Positions 1-7,730 of a stretch of 64,000 bases of DNA are shown here, piece by piece; the first letter of the stretch is position 1, and each line of letters begins with the position of its first letter. Made by a program: the position numbers and the translations under genes. Origin of the DNA: Gammaproteobacteria bacterium (GTDB taxonomy: Bacteria > Pseudomonadota > Gammaproteobacteria > Arenicellales > Arenicellaceae); the NCBI GenBank assembly GCA_022447525.1, contig JAKVBA010000027.1:1-64000 (forward strand). The letters run 5' to 3'. The notes under the pieces are model-generated. The model made no database searches. It was not told the origin of the DNA and worked only from the letters and a program-made list of their open reading frames with translations.

Positions 1-60
1 TGCGGCGTCCCGCGGAGCCCATTCATGGGCGGAGTGAAGTTGGGCAACTTGTTAACTGCC
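1..60 (-). repeat. partial attC-like site at window edge (candidate)
   Basis: Read on the minus strand, the stretch just after the stop of the small membrane-protein gene begins AGTTAACAAG and continues into a GC-rich imperfect palindrome (GCCCAT/ATGGGC) that runs off the window. Integron recombination sites start with a core ending in AAC and finish with a complementary GTT core. The AGTTAAC here is the exact reverse complement of the GTTAACT found just before the gene's start (minus strand, at 401-407), which is what a cassette would show. The second half of the site lies outside the window, so this remains a candidate. Confidence 0.3.
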
Positions 61-62
61 AT

Positions 63-395
63 TTAAAAAGCTTTTAAATATATTGTTGCTAACACGACAA
101 ATAAAAAACTAACTATAGCAATCACTGAAAGGAAATCTGATAGTTTGATAAAAGCATAGCGTAATTTTCCAGTTTTTGTTTCAAGTAGCTTTTCTCTTCT
201 TTCAGTCTCTTTTTTGCCAATTTCTTGCCACGGCATTTTTATGAACGAATATATGAAAAAGACTATTAGAGGTACCAGAATAATTGCCGCAAACCAAGTT
301 TTCCCTTTAGCTAAAAAGACTATACCGATTATTAAGAGGATCGTAGGACTAAGCGCTAAGACAATATCTTTTATTGTAAGATTATTGGGATCCAT
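63..395 (-). CDS. small hypothetical membrane protein, possible gene cassette
   Basis: The product has about 110 residues and I recognise no family. It has two hydrophobic segments in the first 50 residues (around ALSPTILLIIGIVFLA and WFAAIILVPLIVFFIY), a charged cytoplasmic-type stretch rich in Lys/Glu, and a third hydrophobic segment at the C-terminus (FLSVIAIVSFLFVVLATIYL), so it is probably an integral inner-membrane protein with three helices. The start is taken at the ATG at 395. The upstream in-frame ATG at 434 lies inside a strong inverted repeat, so it is more likely part of a control site. The gene is AT-rich compared with nrdJb next to it, and is bracketed by GTTAACT (401-407) and AGTTAAC (51-57, minus strand). 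With its small size and orphan nature this resembles an integron gene cassette. Confidence 0.5.
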   Translation of the reverse strand: MDPNNLTIKDIVLALSPTILLIIGIVFLAKGKTWFAAIILVPLIVFFIYSFIKMPWQEIGKKETERREKLLETKTGKLRYAFIKLSDFLSVIAIVSFLFVVLATIYLKAF

Positions 396-411
396 AGTGC
401 AGTTAACAGCC

Positions 412-440
412 TGATATACGGGACGCTGTCCCATATATCA
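412..440. promoter_or_regulatory. inverted repeat upstream of the small membrane-protein gene
   Basis: There are 13-bp arms (TGATATACGGGAC and GTCCCATATATCA) with a single mismatch around a 3-nt spacer. The repeat sits 17 to 45 bp upstream of the preferred start at 395. It could be an operator or the apex of a folded recombination site. No T-run follows on either strand, so it is not a typical intrinsic terminator. Confidence 0.4.
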
Positions 441-542
441 ATATTATCAGGAATCGTGTTTTTCTTTTTTCTATCAAAACTAGCGCCTTTGTAACTGTTT
501 GTTCTTATTATCCTTTTTTCACTTCTGTTTGAAATGTTTTTT

Positions 543-569
543 TGTTAACTGGGAAAGCATCCCAGTTAA
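543..569. repeat. inverted repeat plus copy 1 of a 13-bp direct repeat
   Basis: TTAACTGGGA (545-554) and TCCCAGTTAA (560-569) form a perfect 10-bp inverted repeat with a 5-nt loop. The left part, TGTTAACTGGGAA (543-555), recurs exactly at 1436-1448, so nrdJb lies between two direct copies. The T-run is on the wrong side of the hairpin for termination of nrdJb. Nothing else is recognised between 441 and 693 apart from TTGAGCTA/TAGCTCAA (630-637 and 685-692), an 8-bp inverted pair just after the nrdJb stop. Confidence 0.5.
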
Positions 570-693
570 TACCCGACCAAGTAGAATCAACCCTAAGCTG
601 CGTTAAAGTTGTTAGCGCATTATCATTGGTTGAGCTAAACGAGCACAGCAATGGCAAGACGTAACATCGTATTTGCAAGCGTAGTAGCTCAAA

Positions 694-1410
694 TTACCCG
701 CATTTGCTGTCGCCGCAGTTAAGACAGGTCATGCACCCATCCATCAATACCACAGCCTTAGTCGAGCACTTAGCACACACGGTGGCATTGTCTGGAAACT
801 CACCGCTGCTTGATTCGGCTTTGGTCGCGCCTTGAGCGGCTTCAATTTCGGCCTTTTTCTTTTCTAGAAAGGCTTTTTGATGCTCATCCAAGTTATCCGC
901 TTTGAGCATACCGATCATTTGCATGTGGCGTTCGATAGCGTGGCCGATCTCTGCTACCAATGAGGGCATGAAGATGCCTCCTGGCTTAAAGTATCCGCCT
1001 TTTGGGTCGAATACGGCTTTAAGTTCTTCAACCATGAAGGTGGTATCACCACCTTTGCGGAATACGGCTGAGATCAAACGCGTTAATGCGACCACCCATT
1101 GAAAATTGTCCATGTTTTTGGAGTTAATGAACACTTCAAACGGACGACGGGCTTCGTGTTCAGTGCCCTCGTTGAGAATAATGTCATTGATGGTGATGTA
1201 CATTGCGTGTTCGGTAACCGGCGTTTTCACCTTGTAGGTTGACCCAACCAACATATCGGGTCGCTGCACCGACTCATGCATGCGCACCACTTCAGCTTTG
1301 TTTTGCTGCGCCTGCGATTCTTCTGGCGTGGCAACACGCATTTCTTCTTTCTCTACCTCTTCAGTTTTCACTTTGAAACTGGTGATTTTACTTTCTATCT
1401 TTTTAACCAT
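694..1410 (-). CDS. nrdJb: class II (B12-dependent) ribonucleotide reductase, small C-terminal component NrdJb
   Basis: At 238 residues it matches in size and features the separate NrdJb chain of the split class II reductase known in Pseudomonas. Residues about 60-170 form a TSCPD-type domain (PFEVFINSK, GGDTTFMVEEL). The C-terminus carries six cysteines: C212xxC215, C226xxC229xxC232 and C237. These suit a zinc ribbon plus the mobile redox pair (C232/C237) that re-reduces the catalytic subunit after each turnover. The start ATG has a good ribosome binding site (GAGGA). NrdJa is encoded immediately upstream on the same strand, so the two chains should assemble into one oxygen-independent, adenosylcobalamin-using enzyme. 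The odd point is the 234-bp gap to nrdJa, mostly filled by a long palindrome. Confidence 0.88.
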   Translation of the reverse strand: MVKKIESKITSFKVKTEEVEKEEMRVATPEESQAQQNKAEVVRMHESVQRPDMLVGSTYKVKTPVTEHAMYITINDIILNEGTEHEARRPFEVFINSKNMDNFQWVVALTRLISAVFRKGGDTTFMVEELKAVFDPKGGYFKPGGIFMPSLVAEIGHAIERHMQMIGMLKADNLDEHQKAFLEKKKAEIEAAQGATKAESSSGEFPDNATVCAKCSTKAVVLMDGCMTCLNCGDSKCG

Positions 1411-1435
1411 GTTGGGTTCCTCGCGGTGCAGCGTC

Positions 1436-1448
1436 TGTTAACTGGGAA
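1436..1448. repeat. copy 2 of the 13-bp direct repeat
   Basis: TGTTAACTGGGAA is identical to 543-555. It lies 26 bp upstream of the nrdJb start. The shorter core CAGTTAACA (minus strand) occurs a third time in the same orientation at 50-58, and once inverted at 400-408, giving four copies within 1.4 kb. Confidence 0.5.
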
Positions 1449-1518
1449 CACTGCACATTTTTTCTTTCGTACTTTTTTGTATTTAATTCTTTTCTTTAGA
1501 TCTTACGGCCTTCAAAAG

Positions 1519-1646
1519 AATTTGATGAGGGTCATTTTTTATCAGGCTAGGCGGAGAATGATCTTTAGTAAGGCGCGTGCTTTAGCACGTAACGAACTGA
1601 CAATTATTCTCCGACCAAGCATGATAGAAAATAAATCCATCAAATT
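1519..1646. repeat. 128-bp near-complete palindrome between nrdJa and nrdJb
   Basis: The ends AATTTGATG (1519-1527) and CATCAAATT (1638-1646) are inverted copies. The match continues inward imperfectly (ATTTTTTATCAGGCTAGG against the complement of CCAAGCATGATAGAAAAT; CGGAGAAT against ATTCTCCG) to a central GTGCTTTAGCAC at 1577-1588. The whole element can therefore fold as one long hairpin. Its right end overlaps the nrdJa stop codon (1645-1647). The shape resembles a small MITE-like palindromic element or an unusually large intercistronic hairpin. It contains no convincing coding frame. Confidence 0.6.
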
Positions 1647-3840
1647 AGAATTTGCCGTAGTAACCCTCTTTTAGAGCATCAAAGAGGTTCGCTGCCGTAT
1701 GCGTCTCACCGTCATATTCAACTTCTTCGTTGCCCTTGAGTTCCATCGTGCTGCCATCTTCTAGGGTGAATTGGTACACGGTGTTTTCCAGGTCATCTTC
1801 TTTGACCAATACACCTTGGAATGCTTCTGGGTTAAAGCGAAATGTAGTGCAGCCTTTCAAACCTTTCTCATATGCGTACATGTAGATGTCTTTGAAATCT
1901 TCATAAGGGTAATCGGTTGGTACGTTTGCTGTTTTTGAGATACTTGAATCAACCCACTTCTGCGCGGCAGCTTGAATATCAACGTGTTGTTTCGGCGTAA
2001 TTGAATCCGAGGTCACAAAGTTAGCAGGCAGTTGCTCTTCTGGGTTTTCTGAGAACGGCATGGCGTTGGCATTAACCACTTCACGATAAGCCAATAACTC
2101 ATATGAGAACACGTCTACTTTCTCTTTGGTTTTGCGACCTTCGCGGATCACATTTCGTGAGTAGTGGTGAGCAAAACTGGGTTCAATACCATTACTGGCG
2201 TTGTTGGCCATTGATAGTGAAATAGTCCCAGTTGGGGCGATTGAACTGTGGTGCGAAAAGCGTGCACCGATCTTAGCTAGCTCTTGCGTTAGCTCTGGGT
2301 CAATCTCACCAATCTGTTGCATATAGCGACTGTACTTGGCGTGCAGCTCAGCACCGGTAACTTTATCACCAACAGAATAGCCGTCTTTGGCCATTTCAGG
2401 GCGCATATTAAGCATTTCTTCGCTAACCGAGAACGTCTCTTGCATTATGGGGGCTGGACCTTTTTCTCTAGCCAACTCCAAGGCTTGATTCCAACCCGCC
2501 ATCGCCATTTCACGAGCGATGTTTTCAGTAAATTCAATCGAGTCATCGTCACCGTATGTCATGCCAAGCATGGTCGCGGTTGAACCCAATCCTAAGAAGC
2601 CCATACCATGACGACGTTTGTACTCAATTTCAGCGCGTTGCCCGTCCAACGGCAGACCGTTGATTTCCACCACGTTGTCAAGCATACGAGTGAATACGCC
2701 CACAACTTCACGGTATTTGTCCCAGTCAAAGCGGGCTTGATCAGAGAACGGGTCGAGTACAAACTTAGTAAGATTTACCGAGCCCAATAGGCAGCTACCA
2801 TACGGTGGCAGTGGTTGCTCGCCACAGGGGTTGGTAGCGCGAATATTCTCTACGAACCAGTTGTTGTTTTTGTTATTGACTTCGTCTATCAAGATGAATC
2901 CTGGCTCGGCAAAGTCATAAGTGGAGGTCATAATCATGTTCCACAAACGGTTAGCTGGGATAGTTTTGTATATCTTGCATGCGGTTAAGCCTTGTTCATT
3001 CTTAACATAACCGTTGTCTGCGGGGTAGCGACGCCAAATGATCTCGCTTGATGTATATACGTCAATGCCGTCTTCCTTTGCTTCTTTCTCAGTGATTGGG
3101 AAAGACAATTTCCAGTCGGCGTCGTTCTTTACCGCTTCGATAAATTCAGCCGTGATCAATAGAGATAAGTTGAACTGACGCAGTCGACCGTCTTCACGCT
3201 TGGCGCGAATAAACTCTTCGACGTCAGGATGGCTGACGTCAAATGTCGCCATTTGCGCACCTCGACGACCCCCGGCTGAAGACACGGTAAAACACATCTT
3301 GTCGAAGATATCCATAAACGACAATGGACCAGAGGTGTATGCGCCTGCACCAGAAACGTAAGCGCCTTTAGGTCTCAGTGTTGAGAATTCATAACCGATG
3401 CCACAGCCCGCTTTTAACGTCATTCCGGCTTCATGGTTCTTGTTAAGAATGTCGTCCATCGAGTCGGTAATGGTACCCGACACAGTACAGTTAATGGTAG
3501 ACGTCGCTGGCTTGTACGCTTGTGCGCCAGCATTTGAAATGATTCGACCAGCTGGTAATGCGCCGTTTTCTAGAGCCCACAAGAAACGACCGTACCAGTG
3601 TTCTCTGAGTTCATCAGTGGCTTCCACACCAGACAGAGCTGAAGCAACGCGCTCAAGGGTATCTTTGGTATTGTCGTCTACTGGATTACCCGCTTTGTCT
3701 TTCAAACGATACTTTTTGTCCCATATATCTTCTGATGTTGATTGAAGCCCCATTTGCTTGAGCTTCTTTTCACCGCCCTTGCTGGCTGAGACGGTCAGGG
3801 TTTGGCTAACAGAGTTGAGTTCTTCAACGGGCTTGCCCAT
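1645..3840 (-). CDS. nrdJa: class II (B12-dependent) ribonucleotide reductase, catalytic component NrdJa
   Basis: This chain reduces ribonucleotides to deoxyribonucleotides using adenosylcobalamin, without needing oxygen. The 731 residues match the size of the split NrdJa chain. Visible active-site elements are Cys118 (STINCTV) and Cys664 (KGCTTF) as the redox pair on the barrel, and N337-P-C339-G-E341 as the radical cysteine with its catalytic Asn/Glu. The N-terminal residues (about 20-90) resemble the usual cap region. The last 45 residues form a small acidic tail before the chain stops, and the Cys-rich tail domain is encoded separately by nrdJb. The start ATG has GAGGA 7 nt upstream. A NrdR box lies about 745 bp upstream, which suggests control by the NrdR repressor through a long leader. 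Confidence 0.93.
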   Translation of the reverse strand: MGKPVEELNSVSQTLTVSASKGGEKKLKQMGLQSTSEDIWDKKYRLKDKAGNPVDDNTKDTLERVASALSGVEATDELREHWYGRFLWALENGALPAGRIISNAGAQAYKPATSTINCTVSGTITDSMDDILNKNHEAGMTLKAGCGIGYEFSTLRPKGAYVSGAGAYTSGPLSFMDIFDKMCFTVSSAGGRRGAQMATFDVSHPDVEEFIRAKREDGRLRQFNLSLLITAEFIEAVKNDADWKLSFPITEKEAKEDGIDVYTSSEIIWRRYPADNGYVKNEQGLTACKIYKTIPANRLWNMIMTSTYDFAEPGFILIDEVNNKNNNWFVENIRATNPCGEQPLPPYGSCLLGSVNLTKFVLDPFSDQARFDWDKYREVVGVFTRMLDNVVEINGLPLDGQRAEIEYKRRHGMGFLGLGSTATMLGMTYGDDDSIEFTENIAREMAMAGWNQALELAREKGPAPIMQETFSVSEEMLNMRPEMAKDGYSVGDKVTGAELHAKYSRYMQQIGEIDPELTQELAKIGARFSHHSSIAPTGTISLSMANNASNGIEPSFAHHYSRNVIREGRKTKEKVDVFSYELLAYREVVNANAMPFSENPEEQLPANFVTSDSITPKQHVDIQAAAQKWVDSSISKTANVPTDYPYEDFKDIYMYAYEKGLKGCTTFRFNPEAFQGVLVKEDDLENTVYQFTLEDGSTMELKGNEEVEYDGETHTAANLFDALKEGYYGKF

Positions 3841-4585
3841 GGTTGGTTCCTCGGATTTTTAAATTAGGTATTTATTGTTTTAATGACCGCGCCCCTGCCA
3901 GTAACTAAACGTATCCTAGTTATTGGCCAGCCTTGCTTGGTTCTGGCTGATCAAGGGCACTAATTGTCAACTTACTCGCTCAAATTTGGTCCAGCTTGAA
4001 CGAAGCTAGTGAGATTGCTAAACACAGTGTAGTTTGGGGTGCAAACCGTTGTTTGTTACTAAGTCCTTCCTAACCCAGTCTATCAATCTCGGTTACAGAA
4101 GGTGCTGCTAATAAATAGTCAACCTTAGTTAAAACCAACAATGCTAGACTGCAAACAGACTCAAACGCCATGCATCAGAGAACTCTCTTTGGTTATCTAT
4201 TGCGCTGTCCAATCGGCGTTAGAACTCCAATCGCTCATTTTTGACTCTGCAACTCTTCACTCAAACTTCGAACTTAGCCACACCCTTGTGTAGCACACTG
4301 CTTTATTCCCATTTTGTCGGTTAACACGCGCCTTTTATTGACAACACACTTAAGCCAAATCAATCATCTATTTCAGAGCGCCTTTGGTATGAACTTGACC
4401 AGCCGGTAGCGCTGCTTGCTGCTCTGCAACGATGTTCCACTTATCTTGTGGTTTCGCTTTGTTGTGTACGCCGTTGGGCCGGGCTTTAAACCTAAAGTTT
4501 TTGACGATTTATTCGAAATGTTTGTTTTTGCTTGGGATTTTGTCCAAATAAATGCCTTTTTACTCTAGTTTGCCGCAAAATTAAA
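3841..4585. other. long non-coding stretch upstream of nrdJa (probable leader)
   Basis: I see no supported gene in these 745 bases on either strand. If transcription starts at the NrdR-box promoter, this is the 5' leader of nrdJa. I looked for the conserved B12 box of an adenosylcobalamin riboswitch on the minus strand and did not find a convincing match. The function is unknown. Confidence 0.5.
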
Positions 4586-4603
4586 ACCACTATATATTGT
4601 GGT
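4586..4603. promoter_or_regulatory. NrdR box
   Basis: ACCACTATATATTGTGGT is an inverted repeat with mismatches only at the two W positions. It fits the NrdR consensus (acaCwAtATaTwGtgt), the operator used by NrdR to repress ribonucleotide reductase genes. NrdR sites often come in pairs at a three-turn spacing. Only weak matches exist about 31 bp to either side, so a second box is unconfirmed. The nearest reductase gene is nrdJa, transcribed leftward. The rightward gene starts 315 bp away and has its own promoter candidate. Confidence 0.65.
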
Positions 4604-4782
4604 CGGCCAACCAACAAAACCAAAGATAATGGGTTGGGGAAAAAATCGCAAGGACTTTATCAAGTTTTTTAAGGAAGATTTTTCTAAAAGTTTTCGCATA
4701 CCCAATTCGGTCTAGCGTTCGTTATCGTAGACGGCCTTAAACTTCGATAACCAATTCTAGGGTAAGTAATATCTCTGACATC

Positions 4783-4811
4783 ATGCGACATTGTCTGTTA
4801 GCTGCTATGAT
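4783..4811 (+). promoter_or_regulatory. extended -10 promoter candidate for the SPOR-domain gene
   Basis: TGCTATGAT (4803-4811) is an extended -10 element. The best -35 is poor (GCGACA at 4785-4790, 15-bp spacer). It lies 107 bp upstream of the gene at 4918. The same TGCTATGAT occurs before the receiver-TonB gene at 36780. Confidence 0.35.
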
Positions 4812-4917
4812 AGTTAGGTATGCGTAAAGCCTTGTTACTGAACGTTGATCAGAGGCCCGGCCACCGCAGGCTAACTAACATACAAATATCGACGCACTAC
4901 CTGAATTATTACAACCC

Positions 4918-6750
4918 ATGGGCAATTGGTTTAGACAACATTACGCGCACTCAGTTCTCAAGTTAAGGACCTCAGGTAAACGATCTGTATCAAAAGTAAC
5001 TTGCCAATCCATGATAGTTGCCGCTACGGCTTTAGGAGCCGTCTCGTCTGCCGTCTTCCCGACTGTAGTGAGCAGCCAAACAGATTTCAATATTCAGGCA
5101 GACTCGGCAGATTTAAAGGCTGAATTTCAAAAGGAATTAGATAAATGGATGCTACGTGCCTACGAGGGAGACCGTGATGCGCAGTTTAAAGTCGGGGTGT
5201 TGTTTGCTAACGACCAATTTGGTCCGCCAGACCATGAACAGTCAGCGTATTGGTATCGCCAAGCGGCGAGACAGGGTCACCCGCTAGCGCAGTACAATCT
5301 AGGGCATCAGTTTTTAATGGGTAACGGCGTCAAACGAGACGAGCGCGCCGCGATGCAATGGTGGTTGAAAGCCGCTGAACAACAACATGCACTGGCTCAA
5401 TTTAATGTAGGGCGCGCTTACTATCTAGGCATAGGTTTAAAGAAAGACTTAAACCAGGCTCGATTTTGGTTTGAGCGCGCATCACAAAATAATGAACCAA
5501 AGTCGACCGAGCTATTAAAGCAATTAGGCTGGTGGAATCCAGAGCCCGAAGATAACTTAGAACAACAGGTCACTAGCACGGCATCCTCCAACGATAGGCA
5601 AGAATCACAAGGGTTACAAGGATCAAACTCCAGTGGTTTTACCAGTAAGATTGAACCCATCAAGGAGATACCCAGCGATGTAAGTGCTACCCCCGAAAGG
5701 CAAAACGAGGTGGTGGTTGATGTGGAGCTGGATACCTCTAATCAGCCGGATAAATGGGTAACAACGCAGAATGCCAACCTCAAGAGTATTAACCCCGACC
5801 AAAACAAGATCGAAGTTCAAGACCCACCTAAAGACACGACTGCGGATTCACAAGATCAAGCTACTGCTGCCCCCAATTTATCGATTGCTGTCTTTACCAA
5901 CCCAGCGGTGCGTAGTGTACTGATCACTATCTTAGATGATGTCAGCAGCATTACGACCATAGAGAGAGGGAATCGATGGACCATGATTACCTCATCGCGA
6001 GGATTCCCAGTTTGGGTGAGCAGTAACTTCGTCAGAGTTAATGGTGATAGAGGTGTGATTAGCGCCACTTCGGTTAACGCTCGATCAGTGCCGCTGGTCA
6101 CACAAGGCAGTGTTGTCGGCCGTTTTAATCGAGGTGAAAAAGTCGAAATCCTTGATTCAAGAAATAATTGGTATCGAGTGTATTCACCAGAGCGGTTTAG
6201 AGGCTGGGTCAAAACTGAAGACTTTGAAAAAGTTCAGCAAACCATTGCCAAAATGTCACCTCCGCCCTCCAGAGAGACTAACGAAGTAGGCGACCAAAAC
6301 TCTGCATCTACAACCTCAGGAATAAGCCAGACTAATTCTACCGAGGGCAGAGGAAGCCAAACAATTGAACGCAATCCAAACAACTTAAGTCTGGGCACCG
6401 GTCAATCAGTTGACGATAATGAGTGGTTGTTTGCGCAAAACCAAGATCACTACACTTTGCAACTCGCGAGTTTCAGTGACTTTGGATCGGTGAATCGTTT
6501 TCTCAACACGCTGCCTTTCAAAGATTCAAATCAACTGCGCTTATACAATTCGCGTTCAAATAACGATGTGCAGTGGACCTACATCACTTATGGGGCGTAC
6601 ACTGATAAAGAGCGAGCGAGGAATGAGAGTGAACGGCTTGGTCAGGGGCGAGCTTGGATCAGGCGGCTGGGCATATTACAGGATAAGCGCTGCTTAGCAT
6701 GGAAGAAGCAGGTGCCAGCGCCGAGTGAACTTAATCAGTTTTGTATTTAG
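4918..6750 (+). CDS. envelope protein with Sel1 repeats, SH3 and SPOR domains
   Basis: This is a 610-residue exported protein. Residues 32-52 form a hydrophobic signal or anchor segment behind a long basic N-terminus. There is no clear ribosome binding site at 4918, and the internal ATG at residue 32 is an alternative start. Residues about 86-195 contain three Sel1-like (TPR-class) repeats, such as AQYNLGHQFLMGNGV. Residues 195-325 are a low-complexity linker. Residues about 330-430 form two SH3b-like units (GNRWTMITS, NNWYRVYS). Residues 511-588 are a SPOR domain (HYTLQLASFSDFG). SPOR domains bind denuded peptidoglycan at division sites, so a role in cell-wall remodelling is likely but unproven. 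The C-terminal tail has two cysteines. The zur-like gene follows 23 bp later. Confidence 0.75.
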   Translation: MGNWFRQHYAHSVLKLRTSGKRSVSKVTCQSMIVAATALGAVSSAVFPTVVSSQTDFNIQADSADLKAEFQKELDKWMLRAYEGDRDAQFKVGVLFANDQFGPPDHEQSAYWYRQAARQGHPLAQYNLGHQFLMGNGVKRDERAAMQWWLKAAEQQHALAQFNVGRAYYLGIGLKKDLNQARFWFERASQNNEPKSTELLKQLGWWNPEPEDNLEQQVTSTASSNDRQESQGLQGSNSSGFTSKIEPIKEIPSDVSATPERQNEVVVDVELDTSNQPDKWVTTQNANLKSINPDQNKIEVQDPPKDTTADSQDQATAAPNLSIAVFTNPAVRSVLITILDDVSSITTIERGNRWTMITSSRGFPVWVSSNFVRVNGDRGVISATSVNARSVPLVTQGSVVGRFNRGEKVEILDSRNNWYRVYSPERFRGWVKTEDFEKVQQTIAKMSPPPSRETNEVGDQNSASTTSGISQTNSTEGRGSQTIERNPNNLSLGTGQSVDDNEWLFAQNQDHYTLQLASFSDFGSVNRFLNTLPFKDSNQLRLYNSRSNNDVQWTYITYGAYTDKERARNESERLGQGRAWIRRLGILQDKRCLAWKKQVPAPSELNQFCI

Positions 6751-6773
6751 GAATCAGCCAGAGGGTATACACA

Positions 6774-7268
6774 ATGGATAAAAGCAATGTTATCTCCCCA
6801 TTTCACGGTGACCATGACCACAGTCATTGTCAGGCTCAAGCCATTGAATCGGCCATTGAAGAATGTAATCGTAAAGGCTTACGGCTGACTAAGTTAAGAC
6901 AGCAAGTTTTGGAAATTATTTGGACTTCACACTGCCCGATCGGAGCTTACGATGTGTTGCAAAAGCTACAAGAAGCGGGGCACAAACCAGCACCTCCAAC
7001 CGCGTATCGCGCATTAGACTTTTTAGTGTCGGCTTCTTTGATTCACCGCATCGAGTCGCTCAATGCCTACATTGGATGCCCTTCTCCTGGAGGCCAACAT
7101 CAATGTCAGTTCTACATTTGTAGCGAGTGTCACACTGTGGCTGAAACTAACAATGTTAATGTTAGCGAGGCGTTGCAGACCGCAGCGGACGAGATCGGTT
7201 TTCACAGCACAGCACCCGTCATTGAGATTCATGGCGTGTGCAAAGATTGTCAAAATACAAGCGACTGA
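6774..7268 (+). CDS. zur: Fur-family zinc regulator (Zur-like)
   Basis: A Fur-family repressor of 164 residues. The N-terminal winged helix contains LRQQVLEIIW and the helix region TAYRALDFLV. The C-terminal part carries CSEC and CKDC pairs for a structural zinc and HQCQF for metal sensing. The N-terminus is rich in His (HGDHDHSHC). These traits fit Zur, which represses zinc uptake genes when zinc is plentiful, better than Fur. The ATG at 6774 has GAGG 9 nt upstream. A longer frame would need a TTG start overlapping the previous gene and was rejected. No znuABC genes lie in the window, so the targets are elsewhere. Confidence 0.8.
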   Translation: MDKSNVISPFHGDHDHSHCQAQAIESAIEECNRKGLRLTKLRQQVLEIIWTSHCPIGAYDVLQKLQEAGHKPAPPTAYRALDFLVSASLIHRIESLNAYIGCPSPGGQHQCQFYICSECHTVAETNNVNVSEALQTAADEIGFHSTAPVIEIHGVCKDCQNTSD

Positions 7269-7276
7269 GTTGCGAT

Positions 7277-7696
7277 TCAAGCAGATGGGTTAATCGCGCC
7301 CGCTGAAATCGGCGGGTGAAAAATTACCTGAAGCACCGTGCCCTCGGGGTCATAACAGTAAAAACTCCGAGCGCCATCCCTGTGAGTCTTGGGTTTAGTC
7401 GCCATTTTTACCTTATGTTGAGTTAAAAAGTCATACCAATCATCGACGCCACTCATGTCATCAACAATGATGCCGATGTGATCAAGGGTCTGCGACTTAC
7501 CACCGGTATCTCTGACTACATGCAAGGCAAGGTTATCCACCCCACTACATAGATAAACATTCTCATCATCTGGGCGCCACTCAACTTCAAATCCTAGAAG
7601 GTCAACGTAGAAGCTTTCCATAATGGCTAAGTTGATTACATTGAGGGCTACGTGTCGCAGACCAGCGTGCTTTGGGCGTGGGAGTAAATTTGACAT
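7277..7696 (-). CDS. VOC-superfamily (glyoxalase/dioxygenase-fold) protein
   Basis: A 139-residue single-domain vicinal-oxygen-chelate protein. It opens with GLRHVALNV, whose His is the typical first metal ligand. It continues with LDHIGIIVDD, giving the second His, and ends with FYCYDPEGTVLQVI, giving the Glu near the PEG turn. Such proteins bind a divalent metal and act on small molecules or serve as lyases. The substrate cannot be told from sequence. The start is the ATG at 7696, because the longer frame runs antiparallel through a shadow of the OsmC gene. It converges with zur (9 bp apart) and follows the OsmC gene on the same strand. Confidence 0.72.
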   Translation of the reverse strand: MSNLLPRPKHAGLRHVALNVINLAIMESFYVDLLGFEVEWRPDDENVYLCSGVDNLALHVVRDTGGKSQTLDHIGIIVDDMSGVDDWYDFLTQHKVKMATKPKTHRDGARSFYCYDPEGTVLQVIFHPPISAGAINPSA

Positions 7697-7730
7697 GATA
7701 ATTTTAAGTTCAGGTTTACTACTAGCAAGT

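Noticed and set aside
543-569. Intrinsic terminator of nrdJb
   Set aside because: The hairpin is good, but the T-run is on the wrong side for minus-strand transcription.
1276-1674. Plus-strand frame of 132 codons
   Set aside because: It runs antisense through nrdJb and the palindrome and has a composition typical of a shadow frame.
3841-4585. Adenosylcobalamin riboswitch upstream of nrdJa
   Set aside because: I looked for the B12 box on the minus strand and saw no acceptable match. A covariance search would be decisive.
6741-6773. Longer Zur frame overlapping the end of the SPOR-domain gene
   Set aside because: It needs a TTG start. The ATG at 6774 has a proper ribosome binding site and gives the usual family length.
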